Assembly (NCBI RefSeq): GCF_029813785.1 | Contig: NZ_JARVKY010000011.1 | Coordinates: 186,001-250,000 of the forward strand | Reading direction: 5' to 3' | DNA from: Streptomyces sp. DH41 | GTDB taxonomy: Bacteria > Actinomycetota > Actinomycetes > Streptomycetales > Streptomycetaceae | DNA length: 64,000 bases | In this document: in pieces, positions 1 to 8,275 of the stretch | Layout: each line of letters begins with the position of its first letter | Position numbering within the stretch: position 1 is the stretch's first letter | Translations under genes and position numbers: made by a program | Notes under the pieces: generated by a model | Seen by the model: only the letters and a program-made list of their open reading frames with translations | Told to the model about the DNA's origin: nothing | Database searches by the model: none

Positions 1-144
1 GAGTACCAGGTGCGCTTCCGCTGGCAGCCCGGCGACATCGCCTTCTGGGACAACCGCGCCACGCAGCACTACGCCGTGGGCGACTACGGCTCGGACCGGC
101 GCATCGCCGAACGCGTCGCCATCGAGGGCGACCGTCCCTTCTGA
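1..144 (+). CDS. TauD/TfdA-family dioxygenase, C-terminal end (partial)
   Basis: The window opens inside a gene; 47 codons and the TGA stop are present. The tail has the signature of the Fe(II)/2-oxoglutarate TauD family: R-F-x-W-Q-P-G-D-I-A-F-W-D-N-R, then T-Q-H-Y-A with the last metal-binding His, then Y-G..R..ERV.I.GDRP. In this family the Arg of the W-D-N-R segment lies at the 2-oxoglutarate site. These enzymes hydroxylate sulfonates or related small substrates, but the substrate cannot be told from the tail. A hairpin at 160-188 follows. Confidence 0.85.
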   Translation, partial: EYQVRFRWQPGDIAFWDNRATQHYAVGDYGSDRRIAERVAIEGDRPF

Positions 145-159
145 CACCGCGCGACCGGA

Positions 160-188
160 GGGCCGGAGGCGATCGCCGCCTTCGGCCC
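160..188. terminator. Bidirectional terminator hairpin
   Basis: Arms at 160-171 and 177-188 form a 12-bp GC-rich stem with one G-T wobble and a 5-base loop. It sits between the convergent dioxygenase and GH2 genes, as expected for a shared terminator. No U-tract, which is usual in actinomycetes. Confidence 0.6.
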
Positions 189-199
189 CCGGAGGTTCG

Positions 200-2023
200 C
201 TAGGCCGGGTCCTGGTCCTCGATCGCGGCCGGGCGCAGCTGCGCGGCACGGATGCGTCCGACGTCGAGTTTCAGGCCGCGGTCGAACCGGTAGATGCCGT
301 TCTGCTCCTGGAAGACGTCGGTCAACTGGGTGTAGCAGTAGCCGAACATGTCGCGGTCGCCCAGCAGCACCTCCGTCAGGCCGCTGAACCGTTCGTGGAA
401 CTCGTCCTCGTTGCGGACCCGTTCCCCGTAGCCCCAGGACTCGGTGCGGTCCTCGCCGGAGCGGTCGGCGGCCGCCTCGGGGTCCCACCAGATGCCGCCG
501 AACTCACTGACGAAGTACGGCTGGCCGCGGTAGGGCTGGGAGTAGGGGGCTCCGTCGTCGTAGGCGTTGACGAAGGGGGCGTCCTTGGCGAGGCCGGACA
601 TCAGCTGCCGGAAGGCGGCCGGGTCCTGCTCGTAGTTGTGGGCGTCGTAGATGTCGGTCTCGGCGACCCGGTGGGCGTAGCCGGAGGCGTCGATGACCGG
701 CCGGGTGGTGTCCATGGCCTTGGTGGCCAGGAACATCGCCCGGGTCACGGCGTCGAGCTGGGTGACGCGGTCGTGCAGCTTCTGGTAGGTCTCGTTGAGC
801 GGGCACCAGCCGATGATCGAGGGGTGTGAGTAGTCGCGTTCGAGGGCTTCGAGCCACTGGCCGACGTAGGAGGCGTCGGGCTGCTGGTTGTCGCCCGAGG
901 AGCCGCCGGTCTCGCAGCCCCAGTCGCCGAACTCGCCCCAGACCAGGTAGCCGAGACGGTCGGCGTGGTACAGGAAACGCTCCTCGAAGACCTTCTGGTG
1001 CAGCCGGGCTCCGTTGAAGCCGGCTTCCATGGCCAGCTCGATGTCCCTCACCAGCGCCTCGTCGGTCGGGGCGGTCATCAGCCCGTCCGGGTACCAGCCC
1101 TGGTCGAGGACGAGCCGCTGGAAGAGCGGGCGCCCGTTGAGGGTGACGGCCTTGCCGCGCAGTCCCACGGCGCGCAGCCCGGCGTAGCTCTCGGCGCTGT
1201 CCACGACCTGCCCGGCGGCGTCGAGGAGTTCGAGGCGCAGGTCGTACAGGTGCGGGTCGCCGGGGCTCCACTCGCGTCGCCGGTCGTCCGGCACCGGCAG
1301 GTGCAGGCGCGGGGCGAGGTCCAGGTCGGCACGTGCCTCGGCGCGGGCCACCTCGCCGTGGGCGTCGCCGAGGACGGCACGTACCCGGTGGCCGGGCCGG
1401 TTGCCGGACAGGGGCAGTTCGAGGTGGAAGGCGGAACCGGCCAGGTCGGGCGTGACGCGGGGGCGGCGCAGGTGGAGGTCGGGGACGGGCTCCAGCCAGA
1501 CGGTCTGCCAGATGCCGGTGACCCTGGTGTAGTTGCAGTCGTGGTTGGCGTACCGCACGGCCTGTTTGCCGCGCGCCTGCGGGCCGGACCTGGGGTCGCG
1601 GGCGCGGACGGTGACGACGACCTCGTCCCCCGCCCCGGCGACGTCGCCGAGGTCGGCGGTGAAGGGGGTGAAGCCGCCGCGGTGCCGGGCGACCTCCTTG
1701 CCGTCGGCCCATACGGTGGTGTCGTAGTCGACGGCGCCGAAGTGCAGCAGCACGCGGCGTCCGGCCCACGCCGCCGGCAGGGCGATGGCGCGCCGGTACC
1801 AGACGGCCTCCAGGAAGTCGGTGTCGCCGATGCCGGACAGTTCGGACTCGGGCGGGAAGGGTACGAGGATCTCGCCGCGCAGTTCCCGGTCGAGCAGACC
1901 GCGCTCGAGTCCGCTGTCCCCCCGGTCCGTCTCGAACTGCCAGGCGCCGTTCAGGTTGAGCCAGTCGCGGCGCACGAACTGCGGTCGCGGGTACTCCGGG
2001 CGCGGTGCGGAGTGAGTGGGCAC
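200..2023 (-). CDS. Glycoside hydrolase family 2 (beta-galactosidase/glucuronidase type)
   Basis: A 607-residue cytoplasmic enzyme (no signal peptide) with the GH2 layout: N-terminal jelly-roll sugar-binding domain (about 15-180), an immunoglobulin-like domain (about 185-285) and a TIM barrel (about 290-600). The general acid/base is Glu411 in C-P-L-N-E-T and the nucleophile Glu507 in V-S-E-F-G-G. The start is the GTG at 2023, five bases after GGAG; the same frame stays open upstream but only as a shadow of the permease gene. It ends the minus-strand sugar operon, 68 bases after the second permease, so it probably hydrolyses the imported oligosaccharide. The exact glycoside (galactoside, glucuronide, arabinoside) cannot be read from the sequence. 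Confidence 0.9.
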   Translation of the reverse strand: MPTHSAPRPEYPRPQFVRRDWLNLNGAWQFETDRGDSGLERGLLDRELRGEILVPFPPESELSGIGDTDFLEAVWYRRAIALPAAWAGRRVLLHFGAVDYDTTVWADGKEVARHRGGFTPFTADLGDVAGAGDEVVVTVRARDPRSGPQARGKQAVRYANHDCNYTRVTGIWQTVWLEPVPDLHLRRPRVTPDLAGSAFHLELPLSGNRPGHRVRAVLGDAHGEVARAEARADLDLAPRLHLPVPDDRRREWSPGDPHLYDLRLELLDAAGQVVDSAESYAGLRAVGLRGKAVTLNGRPLFQRLVLDQGWYPDGLMTAPTDEALVRDIELAMEAGFNGARLHQKVFEERFLYHADRLGYLVWGEFGDWGCETGGSSGDNQQPDASYVGQWLEALERDYSHPSIIGWCPLNETYQKLHDRVTQLDAVTRAMFLATKAMDTTRPVIDASGYAHRVAETDIYDAHNYEQDPAAFRQLMSGLAKDAPFVNAYDDGAPYSQPYRGQPYFVSEFGGIWWDPEAAADRSGEDRTESWGYGERVRNEDEFHERFSGLTEVLLGDRDMFGYCYTQLTDVFQEQNGIYRFDRGLKLDVGRIRAAQLRPAAIEDQDPA

Positions 2024-2091
2024 ACATGCTCCAGTCGATCGGTGGGCCGGCGCGAGCGCCGGACCCGTGTGTACGGCTGTGGGGGTGTGAT

Positions 2092-2991
2092 TCAGGAACC
2101 GCCGAGGCCGGTGGTGGCGACGGAGTTGACGATGCGGCGCTGGAAGAGGAGGAAGACCACGATCAGCGGGAGTGCCGCGAGCAGCGCGGAGGCCATGGAC
2201 TGCGCGTACTGGATGCCGTAGGCGTCCTTGACCGTGGCCAGGCCCACCGGGAGGGTCATCAGGTCCGGGTCGTTGGTGACGATGAACGGCCACATGAAGT
2301 TGTTCCACGCCCCGATGAAGACGAAGATCGCCACGGCGGCCACGATCGGCCGCGAGAGCGGCAGCACGATCGACCGGAAGACGCGGAACTCGGAGGCGCC
2401 GTCGATCCGGGCCGCCTCCTCCAGCTCCTTGGGGATGCCGTCGAAGAACCGCTTGAGGATGAACACCATCATGGGTGCGACGACCTGGGGCAGGATGACC
2501 GCCGCGTAGGTGTCCACCAGGTCGAACAGGAGCATCTGCTCGAACAGCGGCACGACGAGCAGCTGCGGCGGGATCATGATGGCGGCGACGGTGACGGCGA
2601 GCAGTGCCCGGCGCCCTCGGAACGTGCCGCGCGAGAAGCCGTACGCCGCGAGGGTGGAGACCACCACCGTGATCAGTGTGACCAGGCCGGCGATGAGGAA
2701 GCTGTTGAAGGCCCAGACGGTGACGTTCCCGCGTTCCAGGATCTGCTGGTAGGCGTCCAGGGTGAAGGCGCCCTTGAACGGGGACAGGCCGGCGGTGGCG
2801 ATGTCCTTCTCGCTCTGCAGCGAGGTGATGATCGCCCACAGGAAGGGCACCAGCCAGACGACTGCCAGGACGGTCAGTGCCGTGCCGGCCAGGACGCGGG
2901 GCAGCCGGCCGTGGCCGAGGAGCAGGGGGGCGCCGGTCTCCGCACGGGGTGGACGGCGCCGCGGGCGGACGGTCGTTGCGGTTGCGGACAC
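2092..2991 (-). CDS. Carbohydrate ABC transporter permease (MalG/AraQ type)
   Basis: A 299-residue inner-membrane permease with six predicted helices and a MalG-type N-terminus. The EAA loop that contacts the ATPase is present (E-L-E-E-A-A-R-I-D-G-A, followed by ...P-L-S-R-P). It starts at the GTG at 2991, two bases after the stop of the first permease. With that permease and the lipoprotein it makes a CUT1 sugar importer. No ATPase is encoded here; in Streptomyces such importers commonly share the MsiK ATPase encoded elsewhere, which is presumably the case here. Confidence 0.92.
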   Translation of the reverse strand: MSATATTVRPRRRPPRAETGAPLLLGHGRLPRVLAGTALTVLAVVWLVPFLWAIITSLQSEKDIATAGLSPFKGAFTLDAYQQILERGNVTVWAFNSFLIAGLVTLITVVVSTLAAYGFSRGTFRGRRALLAVTVAAIMIPPQLLVVPLFEQMLLFDLVDTYAAVILPQVVAPMMVFILKRFFDGIPKELEEAARIDGASEFRVFRSIVLPLSRPIVAAVAIFVFIGAWNNFMWPFIVTNDPDLMTLPVGLATVKDAYGIQYAQSMASALLAALPLIVVFLLFQRRIVNSVATTGLGGS

Positions 2992-2993
2992 GG

Positions 2994-3956
2994 TCAGTCC
3001 TCCTGGCGGAAGAGGCGGAGCTGCACGAGCGAGACGACGACGATGAGCGCGAAGAAGAGGTAGGAGATGGCCGAGGCGTAGCCGAGCCGGTAGCCGGTGA
3101 AGCCGACGTCGTAGACGTACTCCAGGACGGGCCGGGTCGAGCCGCCCGGTCCGCCCTTGGTGAGGATGTAGATCTGGTCGAACACCTTGAGCGACGCGAG
3201 GATCTGGAGCATGGCCACCAGCGCGGTCGTCCTGCGCAGTTGCGGCAGGGTGATGGACCACAGGCGCCGCCAGGCGCCTGCACCGTCGAGCGCCGCCGCC
3301 TCGTCGAAGGTCGAGGGCAGGGACTGGAGCGCCGCGAGGTAGAGCAGGAAGTTGAAGCCGACCGTCCACCAGACGGTGAGGGCGGTGACGGACCACATGG
3401 CGACGGACTCGTCGGACAGCCAGCCGACGGGCTCCATGCCGAGCGCGCCGAGAAGCTGGTTGCCCATGCCGAGGTCCGGCTGGTAGAGCCAGGTCCAGAT
3501 GATGGTCACCACGGTGACGGGCAGCAGGTAGGGGGCGAAGAACGCCAGTCGCCACGCCCACTGTCCGGCGAGCCCGCTGTGCACCAGCAGTGCCATCGCC
3601 AGCGCGACCAGCACCAGTGGCACGCTGGAGATGGCGGTGAAGAAGAGCGTGTTGCCGAGGCTGCTCCAGACGTCCGGATCGCCGAGCGCCTCGGTGTAGT
3701 TGTCGAAGCCGACGAAGCTCGTGTCGCGCAGGGCGAGCGAGCTGTCGGTGAAGCTCATCCAGAGCCCCTGCACGATCGGCCAGACCATGAAGAGGCCGAA
3801 GACGAGCAGGAACGGCAGGACGAAGACGAAGCCCGAGCCCGAGCCCGGGGTGACGCGCAGGCGGCGCAGGACGGCGCGGCGGCCGCCCGCGCGTGCCTGG
3901 GGCGGATCGGTCTTCACCTCGGCGCCGGGGGGTGCGGTGGTGGTCACGTCGGTCAC
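2994..3956 (-). CDS. Carbohydrate ABC transporter permease (MalF/UgpA type)
   Basis: A 320-residue permease with six membrane helices and an N-terminal cytoplasmic tail of about 35 residues. The EAA loop reads F-D-E-A-A-A-L-D-G-A. The GTG start at 3956 lies just after AGGAGAAGGA; a second in-frame GTG three codons on is an equally good alternative. It is transcribed after the binding protein (12-base gap) and is the MalF-like half of the heterodimeric channel. Confidence 0.92.
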   Translation of the reverse strand: MTDVTTTAPPGAEVKTDPPQARAGGRRAVLRRLRVTPGSGSGFVFVLPFLLVFGLFMVWPIVQGLWMSFTDSSLALRDTSFVGFDNYTEALGDPDVWSSLGNTLFFTAISSVPLVLVALAMALLVHSGLAGQWAWRLAFFAPYLLPVTVVTIIWTWLYQPDLGMGNQLLGALGMEPVGWLSDESVAMWSVTALTVWWTVGFNFLLYLAALQSLPSTFDEAAALDGAGAWRRLWSITLPQLRRTTALVAMLQILASLKVFDQIYILTKGGPGGSTRPVLEYVYDVGFTGYRLGYASAISYLFFALIVVVSLVQLRLFRQED

Positions 3957-3968
3957 TCCTTCTCCTGG

Positions 3969-5360
3969 TCAGGCCACCGGGTCGGGCTGCCGCAGCAGCG
4001 CGTCCGCCTCGCGGACCATCTGACGTACCGCCTTCTCGGCGGACGTGTTGCCCAGCAGCGCCGACTGGAGCGGCTGACACATCCGGTTCTGGAAGTTCGA
4101 ACCGGCGCCGACGAACCAGTTGGGCGGGTCGAGCACCGCCACCTTCGCCGCGTCCGCGTAGGAGGACTGCGGCTCGAGGGCGGCGTACCCCGGCTCCGCG
4201 AGCACGGGCTGATAGGCGGGTATGTGGCCCGCGCTCGCCCAGGTGAGGCTCTGCTTGAGTATCTCGGCGACGTACCGGTGGGCCTCGCGGCGCCGCGCGG
4301 GGTCGGGGTTCTCCTGGTGCGGGAGGACGAAGCTGTGGCTGTCGGTGTAGACGGCCGGCCTGTCGAAGACCTGCGGGAAGGGGGCGGCGCCCAGGGGGAA
4401 GCCGGCCTTCTTCAGCGTCGGCAGTTCCCACTCCCCGAGCATGGCCATGCCGCCGCGGCGGCTCGTGAAGGCGGCCAGCGCTGCGTTGTAGTCCAGGTTG
4501 TTGGGGTTGGTCCGGCCGTCGAAGAGCTGTTTCATCAGCGTCACGACGCGTATGGCGGCGTCGGTGTCGATCTGCGGCGCACCGCCGTCCGGCAGGGTGA
4601 ACTCGGCGCCGGTCTGCGCGTAGAGGCCGGCGAACAGGCGCCAGTTCTGTGCCGTGTCGGTGACGTGACCGAACAGGATGCCCGCCTGGCCGGTCGCCTC
4701 GGCGAGGGCCTTGCCCGCGTCCAGGAGGGCTTCGGGCGATCCCATCGGAGCCAGCTCACCCGAGGGGTCCAGGAGCCCGGCGCTCTCCGCGGCCTCCTTG
4801 TCGTAGAAGACGATGAACGGGTGGACGTCCAGCGGGATCGCGTAGACGGTCCCGTCGTGCTGCGTTCGCTCCCAGACCGCCGGCGTGAAGTCCTTCCGCG
4901 TGACACCGAACTCGGCGAGCAGGTCCAGGTCGAAGGGGTCCACCAGACCGCCGGGCGCGTAGCCCGCCAGCCGGGACAGATGCATGGCGGCCACGTCGGA
5001 GGCCCGGCCGCCGGCGGCGGACATGGCGAGCTTGGTGTAGTAGGACGGACCCCAGTCCAGGATCGTGCGGTCGATCTCGAAGCCCTTGGCTCCCTCGGGC
5101 CCCTTGGTGCCCCCGGACCCCGTGGACACGGCCTCGATCATCTCGTCCATCAGCATGCCGTCGCCGCCCTGGAACAGGTCCCAGACGCTCAGCGCGGAGG
5201 CTCCGGAGGCGGAGGCCCGTGAGGCGCAGCCGGACAGCGGGGCCGCGGCGAGCAGGGCTCCCGCTCCGGCCATGGTGTGGCGCAGAAGCCGACGGCGGCT
5301 GAGGCGGCGTACCGGATCGGACACGGACGACACCCCCTGGGCAGGCAAACGGGAACTCAT
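3969..5360 (-). CDS. Extracellular sugar-binding lipoprotein of an ABC importer (Tat-exported)
   Basis: A 463-residue solute-binding protein of the SBP_bac_1 (CUT1) type. The N-terminus has a twin-arginine segment, S-R-R-R-L-L-R, then a hydrophobic stretch and lipobox L-S-G-C with lipidated Cys45, so it should be Tat-exported and anchored to the outer face of the membrane. The ATG at 5360 follows AAAGGT; the frame stays open upstream through the operator region but without a good ribosome site. It is the first gene of the operon with the two permeases and GH2, under the palindrome at 5405-5416. Confidence 0.92.
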   Translation of the reverse strand: MSSRLPAQGVSSVSDPVRRLSRRRLLRHTMAGAGALLAAAPLSGCASRASASGASALSVWDLFQGGDGMLMDEMIEAVSTGSGGTKGPEGAKGFEIDRTILDWGPSYYTKLAMSAAGGRASDVAAMHLSRLAGYAPGGLVDPFDLDLLAEFGVTRKDFTPAVWERTQHDGTVYAIPLDVHPFIVFYDKEAAESAGLLDPSGELAPMGSPEALLDAGKALAEATGQAGILFGHVTDTAQNWRLFAGLYAQTGAEFTLPDGGAPQIDTDAAIRVVTLMKQLFDGRTNPNNLDYNAALAAFTSRRGGMAMLGEWELPTLKKAGFPLGAAPFPQVFDRPAVYTDSHSFVLPHQENPDPARRREAHRYVAEILKQSLTWASAGHIPAYQPVLAEPGYAALEPQSSYADAAKVAVLDPPNWFVGAGSNFQNRMCQPLQSALLGNTSAEKAVRQMVREADALLRQPDPVA

Positions 5361-5400
5361 CGCGGACCTTTCGACGGCCGGACGCTCATGCGGTGGCTTG

Positions 5401-5420
5401 TTTTTACATCGATGTACATT
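5401..5420. promoter_or_regulatory. LacI-type operator upstream of the sugar operon
   Basis: Contains the perfect 12-bp palindrome TACATCGATGTA (5405-5416) with the central CG typical of LacI-family sites. A half-site TGTAAAG follows at 5424-5430. The same core recurs upstream of the GH43 gene at 8081-8094. It lies between the divergent binding-protein and lacI-type genes, so it can serve both. Confidence 0.75.
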
Positions 5421-5497
5421 GGCTGTAAAGAGCTGGGGCGGTCCGTGCGGTTCCGGGACATAGACTCGGCAGTCGCGTGAGAGGCAGGGAGGTCTCG

Positions 5498-6553
5498 GTG
5501 GCACGGCCCAGGATCAAGGACGTCGCACGTCATGCGGGCGTTTCGGAGAAGACGGTATCCAATGTCATCAACGACTACGCCCATGTCTCCGACCGGACCA
5601 GGCAGGTGGTGCGCGAGGCCATCGAGCAGCTCGGGTACCGGGTGAATCTGGCAGGCCGTCATCTGCGCAAGGGCCGTACCGGCATCATCGCCCTGGTCGT
5701 TCCCGAACTGGACATCCCGTACTTCGCCGAGCTGGCCCGGCATGTCATCCGCGAGGCCGAGCAGTGCTCCCTGACCGTCCTGATCCATCAGTCCGGGGCG
5801 GACCGCGCCCATGAGCTGGCGGCGCTGGCCGGTTTCGGTTCCACCTTCGTGGACGGGATCATCCTGAGTCCGCTCGCCCTGACCGCCGACGACCTGCGCG
5901 ATCGCGTGGGTGCCCCGCCCACCGTGCTGCTCGGGGAGCTGCTGGAGGAGGGCGCGGACCATGTGGCCATCGACAACGAGCGCGCCGCACGCGAGGCGAC
6001 CCACCATCTGATCGGTCTCGGACGCCGCACCATCCTCGCCGTCGGCGGGCGCGACGACTCGGGCCTGGGGACCGCGGAGGCCCGCACCCGCGGCTACCGT
6101 GCCGCCCTGTCGGAAGCGGGCATCGCCTACGATCCGGCCGCCCTGCTGCCGGTCGACTCCTTCAGGATGCCTGACGGCGCGGACGCCGTGGCGCGGGCGC
6201 TGCGCGACGGCGCCCGGCCCGACGCCCTGCTCTGCCTCAACGACCAGCTGGCACTGGGCGCGTTGCGCGCCCTGCACGAGCACGGGGCCAAGGTGCCCGA
6301 GGACGTCGCCGTCATCGGCTTCGACGACGTGGAGGGCGGGCGGTTCTCCGTACCGACGCTGAGCACGGTGGCCCCCGACAAGGCGGCGGTGGCCAGGGTC
6401 GCCGTACAACTGCTGCGGCGTCGCATCGAGGAGGCGACGGGACCGGACGGCGCGAGCGCGGCCACCGAGTCCGGGGTGCTGTCGCCGCAGGACCGCATCG
6501 TGGCCCACCGGCTCGTCCTGAGGGAGAGCACGGAGGGCCGCGAGCGGCTCTGA
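5498..6553 (+). CDS. LacI-family transcriptional repressor
   Basis: 351 residues: N-terminal LacI helix-turn-helix (I-K-D-V-A-R-H-A-G-V-S-E-K-T-V-S-N-V-I-N, about 6-25), hinge helix region to about 60, then a periplasmic-binding-protein-like effector domain. Effector-domain hallmarks such as V-I-G-F-D-D near 275 are visible. The GTG at 5498, after GGGAGG, fits the family's N-terminus; the GTG at 5477 would add seven unlikely residues. It is divergent from the sugar importer operon and next to GH43, and the two shared palindromes suggest it represses both until a sugar from the polysaccharide binds. Confidence 0.93.
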   Translation: MARPRIKDVARHAGVSEKTVSNVINDYAHVSDRTRQVVREAIEQLGYRVNLAGRHLRKGRTGIIALVVPELDIPYFAELARHVIREAEQCSLTVLIHQSGADRAHELAALAGFGSTFVDGIILSPLALTADDLRDRVGAPPTVLLGELLEEGADHVAIDNERAAREATHHLIGLGRRTILAVGGRDDSGLGTAEARTRGYRAALSEAGIAYDPAALLPVDSFRMPDGADAVARALRDGARPDALLCLNDQLALGALRALHEHGAKVPEDVAVIGFDDVEGGRFSVPTLSTVAPDKAAVARVAVQLLRRRIEEATGPDGASAATESGVLSPQDRIVAHRLVLRESTEGRERL

Positions 6554-6574
6554 CGTGGTGGTCGGCCGGGCGTG

Positions 6575-8059
6575 TCAGTTCACGTAGACCTCGGCGCGGT
6601 CGACGCTCACGAAGGACGCCCCCGACTGGGAGTTGTGCTCGCCCGTCACCCGGATCCGCAGGGTGTGGTCGCCGTACGCGAGCCGTGGGCTGACGTACTG
6701 CACCGCCTCGCCGACGCGGATCGGGCCGTGGAAGTCCAGCCGCCGCTCGGGGCCGCCGTCGACGCTGACGGCCGCGTAGCCGTTGCCCGTGTCCTTGACG
6801 GAGAGCAGGACGATGCGGGTACCGGTGAAGGAGAAGGTGGCCGTGGCACCGGCCCGATCGCTCCAGTGGTCGTCACCCCAGAAGCACTGCGTGGCGCAGC
6901 CCGTGCCGGAGTTCCAGGCACCGGTGTAGGTGACGCCACCGGGGCCGGCGGCGCGGCCGTCGTCGTTGATCCAGTAGTTGCCGGTTCCCGGGTCGCCGGA
7001 CGGCAGGTTCTGGGTGGCACCCGTGGCGAGCGGCCGGCCGAAGTCGGGACTGCCGTCGGCTCGCCAGGTGAACTTCTGTGCCCGTGTGGTGCGGTTGGTG
7101 TAGGTGTACGCGGACGTGCTCTTGGCGTGGTAGACGATCCAGTCCTCCGTGCCGTCCGGGGACGTGAAGAAGGCGTGGTGGCCCGGCCCGAAGACGCCCC
7201 GGTCGTCGGCCCGGGAGAACACCGCGCCCTGGTGCTGGTGCCAGTTCCCCGGCACGAGCGGGTCGGCGTCCAGCGGCATCGACATCATCCACACCTGGTA
7301 GTCGGGCTTGCCCGTGTCGCAGGTGGAGTACGTCATCCAGACCCGGCCGCCCCGGTAGAGGAACTCCGGTCCCTCCCGCACCTCGGGGCATCCGCCGGCG
7401 GCGTCGATGGCGACGGCGTCGCCGGAGACGGTGTACGGGTCGGACAGCGGGGCGATGTTGATTCCGTTGTGCTGGTACTGGTTGATGCCGCTGTACGCGA
7501 GGTAGAGCCGGCCTCCGAGTTGGAGGATGCCCGCGTCGATGGCGAAGTCGTCCGCGTGGTTGGGCGGGGCGAGTTTCGCCTTGAAGTGGTACGGGCCGGC
7601 CGGGTCGTCGCGCTCCGACTCCAGGACGTAGAGGCGGTGGTGCTCGTCGACGCCGTCGTCGGCCGTGTAGTACAGGTACCAGCGGTCGCCGAAGCGGTAG
7701 AACTCCGGGGCCCAGATGTTGCGGTCGCGGGACGGGTCGGTGTCCGTCCACACGGTGACCGGGTCGGCGGTCGCCAGCGTACCCAGCGACGGGGAGCGCC
7801 ACATCTTGATGCTGTCGCCCTGCGTCGTCGTGAGGTGGTAGTTCCCCTTCCAGTGCGTCATATACGGGTCCGGCCCGGTGTTGAGCGGGTTGCGGAACGT
7901 GCCGGACGCAGCGGCGTCCGCACGGGGTGCCGGTGACCGCGAAGCCGCGGCGGCCGGCGCGGTGAGCGCGGGCAGCAGGCCCACGACGAGGCCGAGGAGG
8001 GCGGCGACGAGCAGGCCGACGTGCACGCGGGGACGGTGCGAGGGGCTGGGAAGAAGCAC
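6575..8059 (-). CDS. Secreted glycoside hydrolase family 43 with C-terminal carbohydrate-binding-like domain
   Basis: About 494 residues. A signal peptide (Arg-rich start, hydrophobic core, A-P-A-A-A-A cleavage region near 39) is followed by a GH43 five-bladed propeller. The GH43 triad is visible: base Asp in G-P-D-P-Y-M, pKa-modulating Asp in F-A-I-D-A-G, acid Glu in R-E-G-P-E-F. After about residue 350 comes a beta-sandwich-like domain (W-I-N-D-D-G ... V-D-R-A-E-V-Y-V) likely to bind carbohydrate. GH43 enzymes act on arabinans and xylans. The GTG at 8059 follows AAAGGA with five-base spacing; the GTG at 8074 is an alternative but overlaps that ribosome site. Confidence 0.85.
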   Translation of the reverse strand: MLLPSPSHRPRVHVGLLVAALLGLVVGLLPALTAPAAAASRSPAPRADAAASGTFRNPLNTGPDPYMTHWKGNYHLTTTQGDSIKMWRSPSLGTLATADPVTVWTDTDPSRDRNIWAPEFYRFGDRWYLYYTADDGVDEHHRLYVLESERDDPAGPYHFKAKLAPPNHADDFAIDAGILQLGGRLYLAYSGINQYQHNGINIAPLSDPYTVSGDAVAIDAAGGCPEVREGPEFLYRGGRVWMTYSTCDTGKPDYQVWMMSMPLDADPLVPGNWHQHQGAVFSRADDRGVFGPGHHAFFTSPDGTEDWIVYHAKSTSAYTYTNRTTRAQKFTWRADGSPDFGRPLATGATQNLPSGDPGTGNYWINDDGRAAGPGGVTYTGAWNSGTGCATQCFWGDDHWSDRAGATATFSFTGTRIVLLSVKDTGNGYAAVSVDGGPERRLDFHGPIRVGEAVQYVSPRLAYGDHTLRIRVTGEHNSQSGASFVSVDRAEVYVN

Positions 8060-8080
8060 GGTGGTCCTTTCCACAGCTCT

Positions 8081-8094
8081 TTACATCGATGTAA
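8081..8094. promoter_or_regulatory. LacI-type operator upstream of GH43
   Basis: Perfect 14-bp palindrome TTACATCGATGTAA, 21 bases before the GH43 start. It matches the operator core at 5405-5416. In both places CAGCTCTTTACA occurs nearby in the same orientation relative to the controlled gene, which supports a common promoter/operator design. Confidence 0.75.
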
Positions 8095-8145
8095 TGGCGG
8101 GGCGCCAGGCTAGGGACGCCTCGCATCACTGTCAACAGGGCCGCA

Positions 8146-8161
8146 AAATGGTATTCCATTT
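8146..8161. promoter_or_regulatory. Palindrome upstream of the NCS1 permease, FadR/GntR-like
   Basis: AAATGGTATTCCATTT has six-base perfect arms around TATT. The core TGGTATTCCA is one base from TGGTATACCA, a form often bound by FadR-subfamily GntR regulators. It lies 115 bases before the permease start; the GntR gene of this locus is at 10659. Assignment to that regulator is inference. Confidence 0.45.
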
Positions 8162-8275
8162 GTCGCAGACCTCTTGACGATGTTCTTCGGCGATAACTAC
8201 GTTCTGTTCATCGGAACGCCGCTTCCGCTTTGTGGAACTCTCCAACTCCCCGCATCCTGATCCCAGGAGTCCCGT

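Noticed and set aside
200..3283. A single 1027-codon minus-strand frame covering GH2 and the second permease region
   Set aside because: Only the first 1.8 kb of it (200-2023) codes for a recognisable protein; the upstream part is antiframe shadow of the permease gene, which has clear motifs in another frame.
5357..6508. 383-codon minus-strand frame opposite the LacI gene
   Set aside because: Fully antisense to a clear LacI protein and reading through the operator; no domain features.
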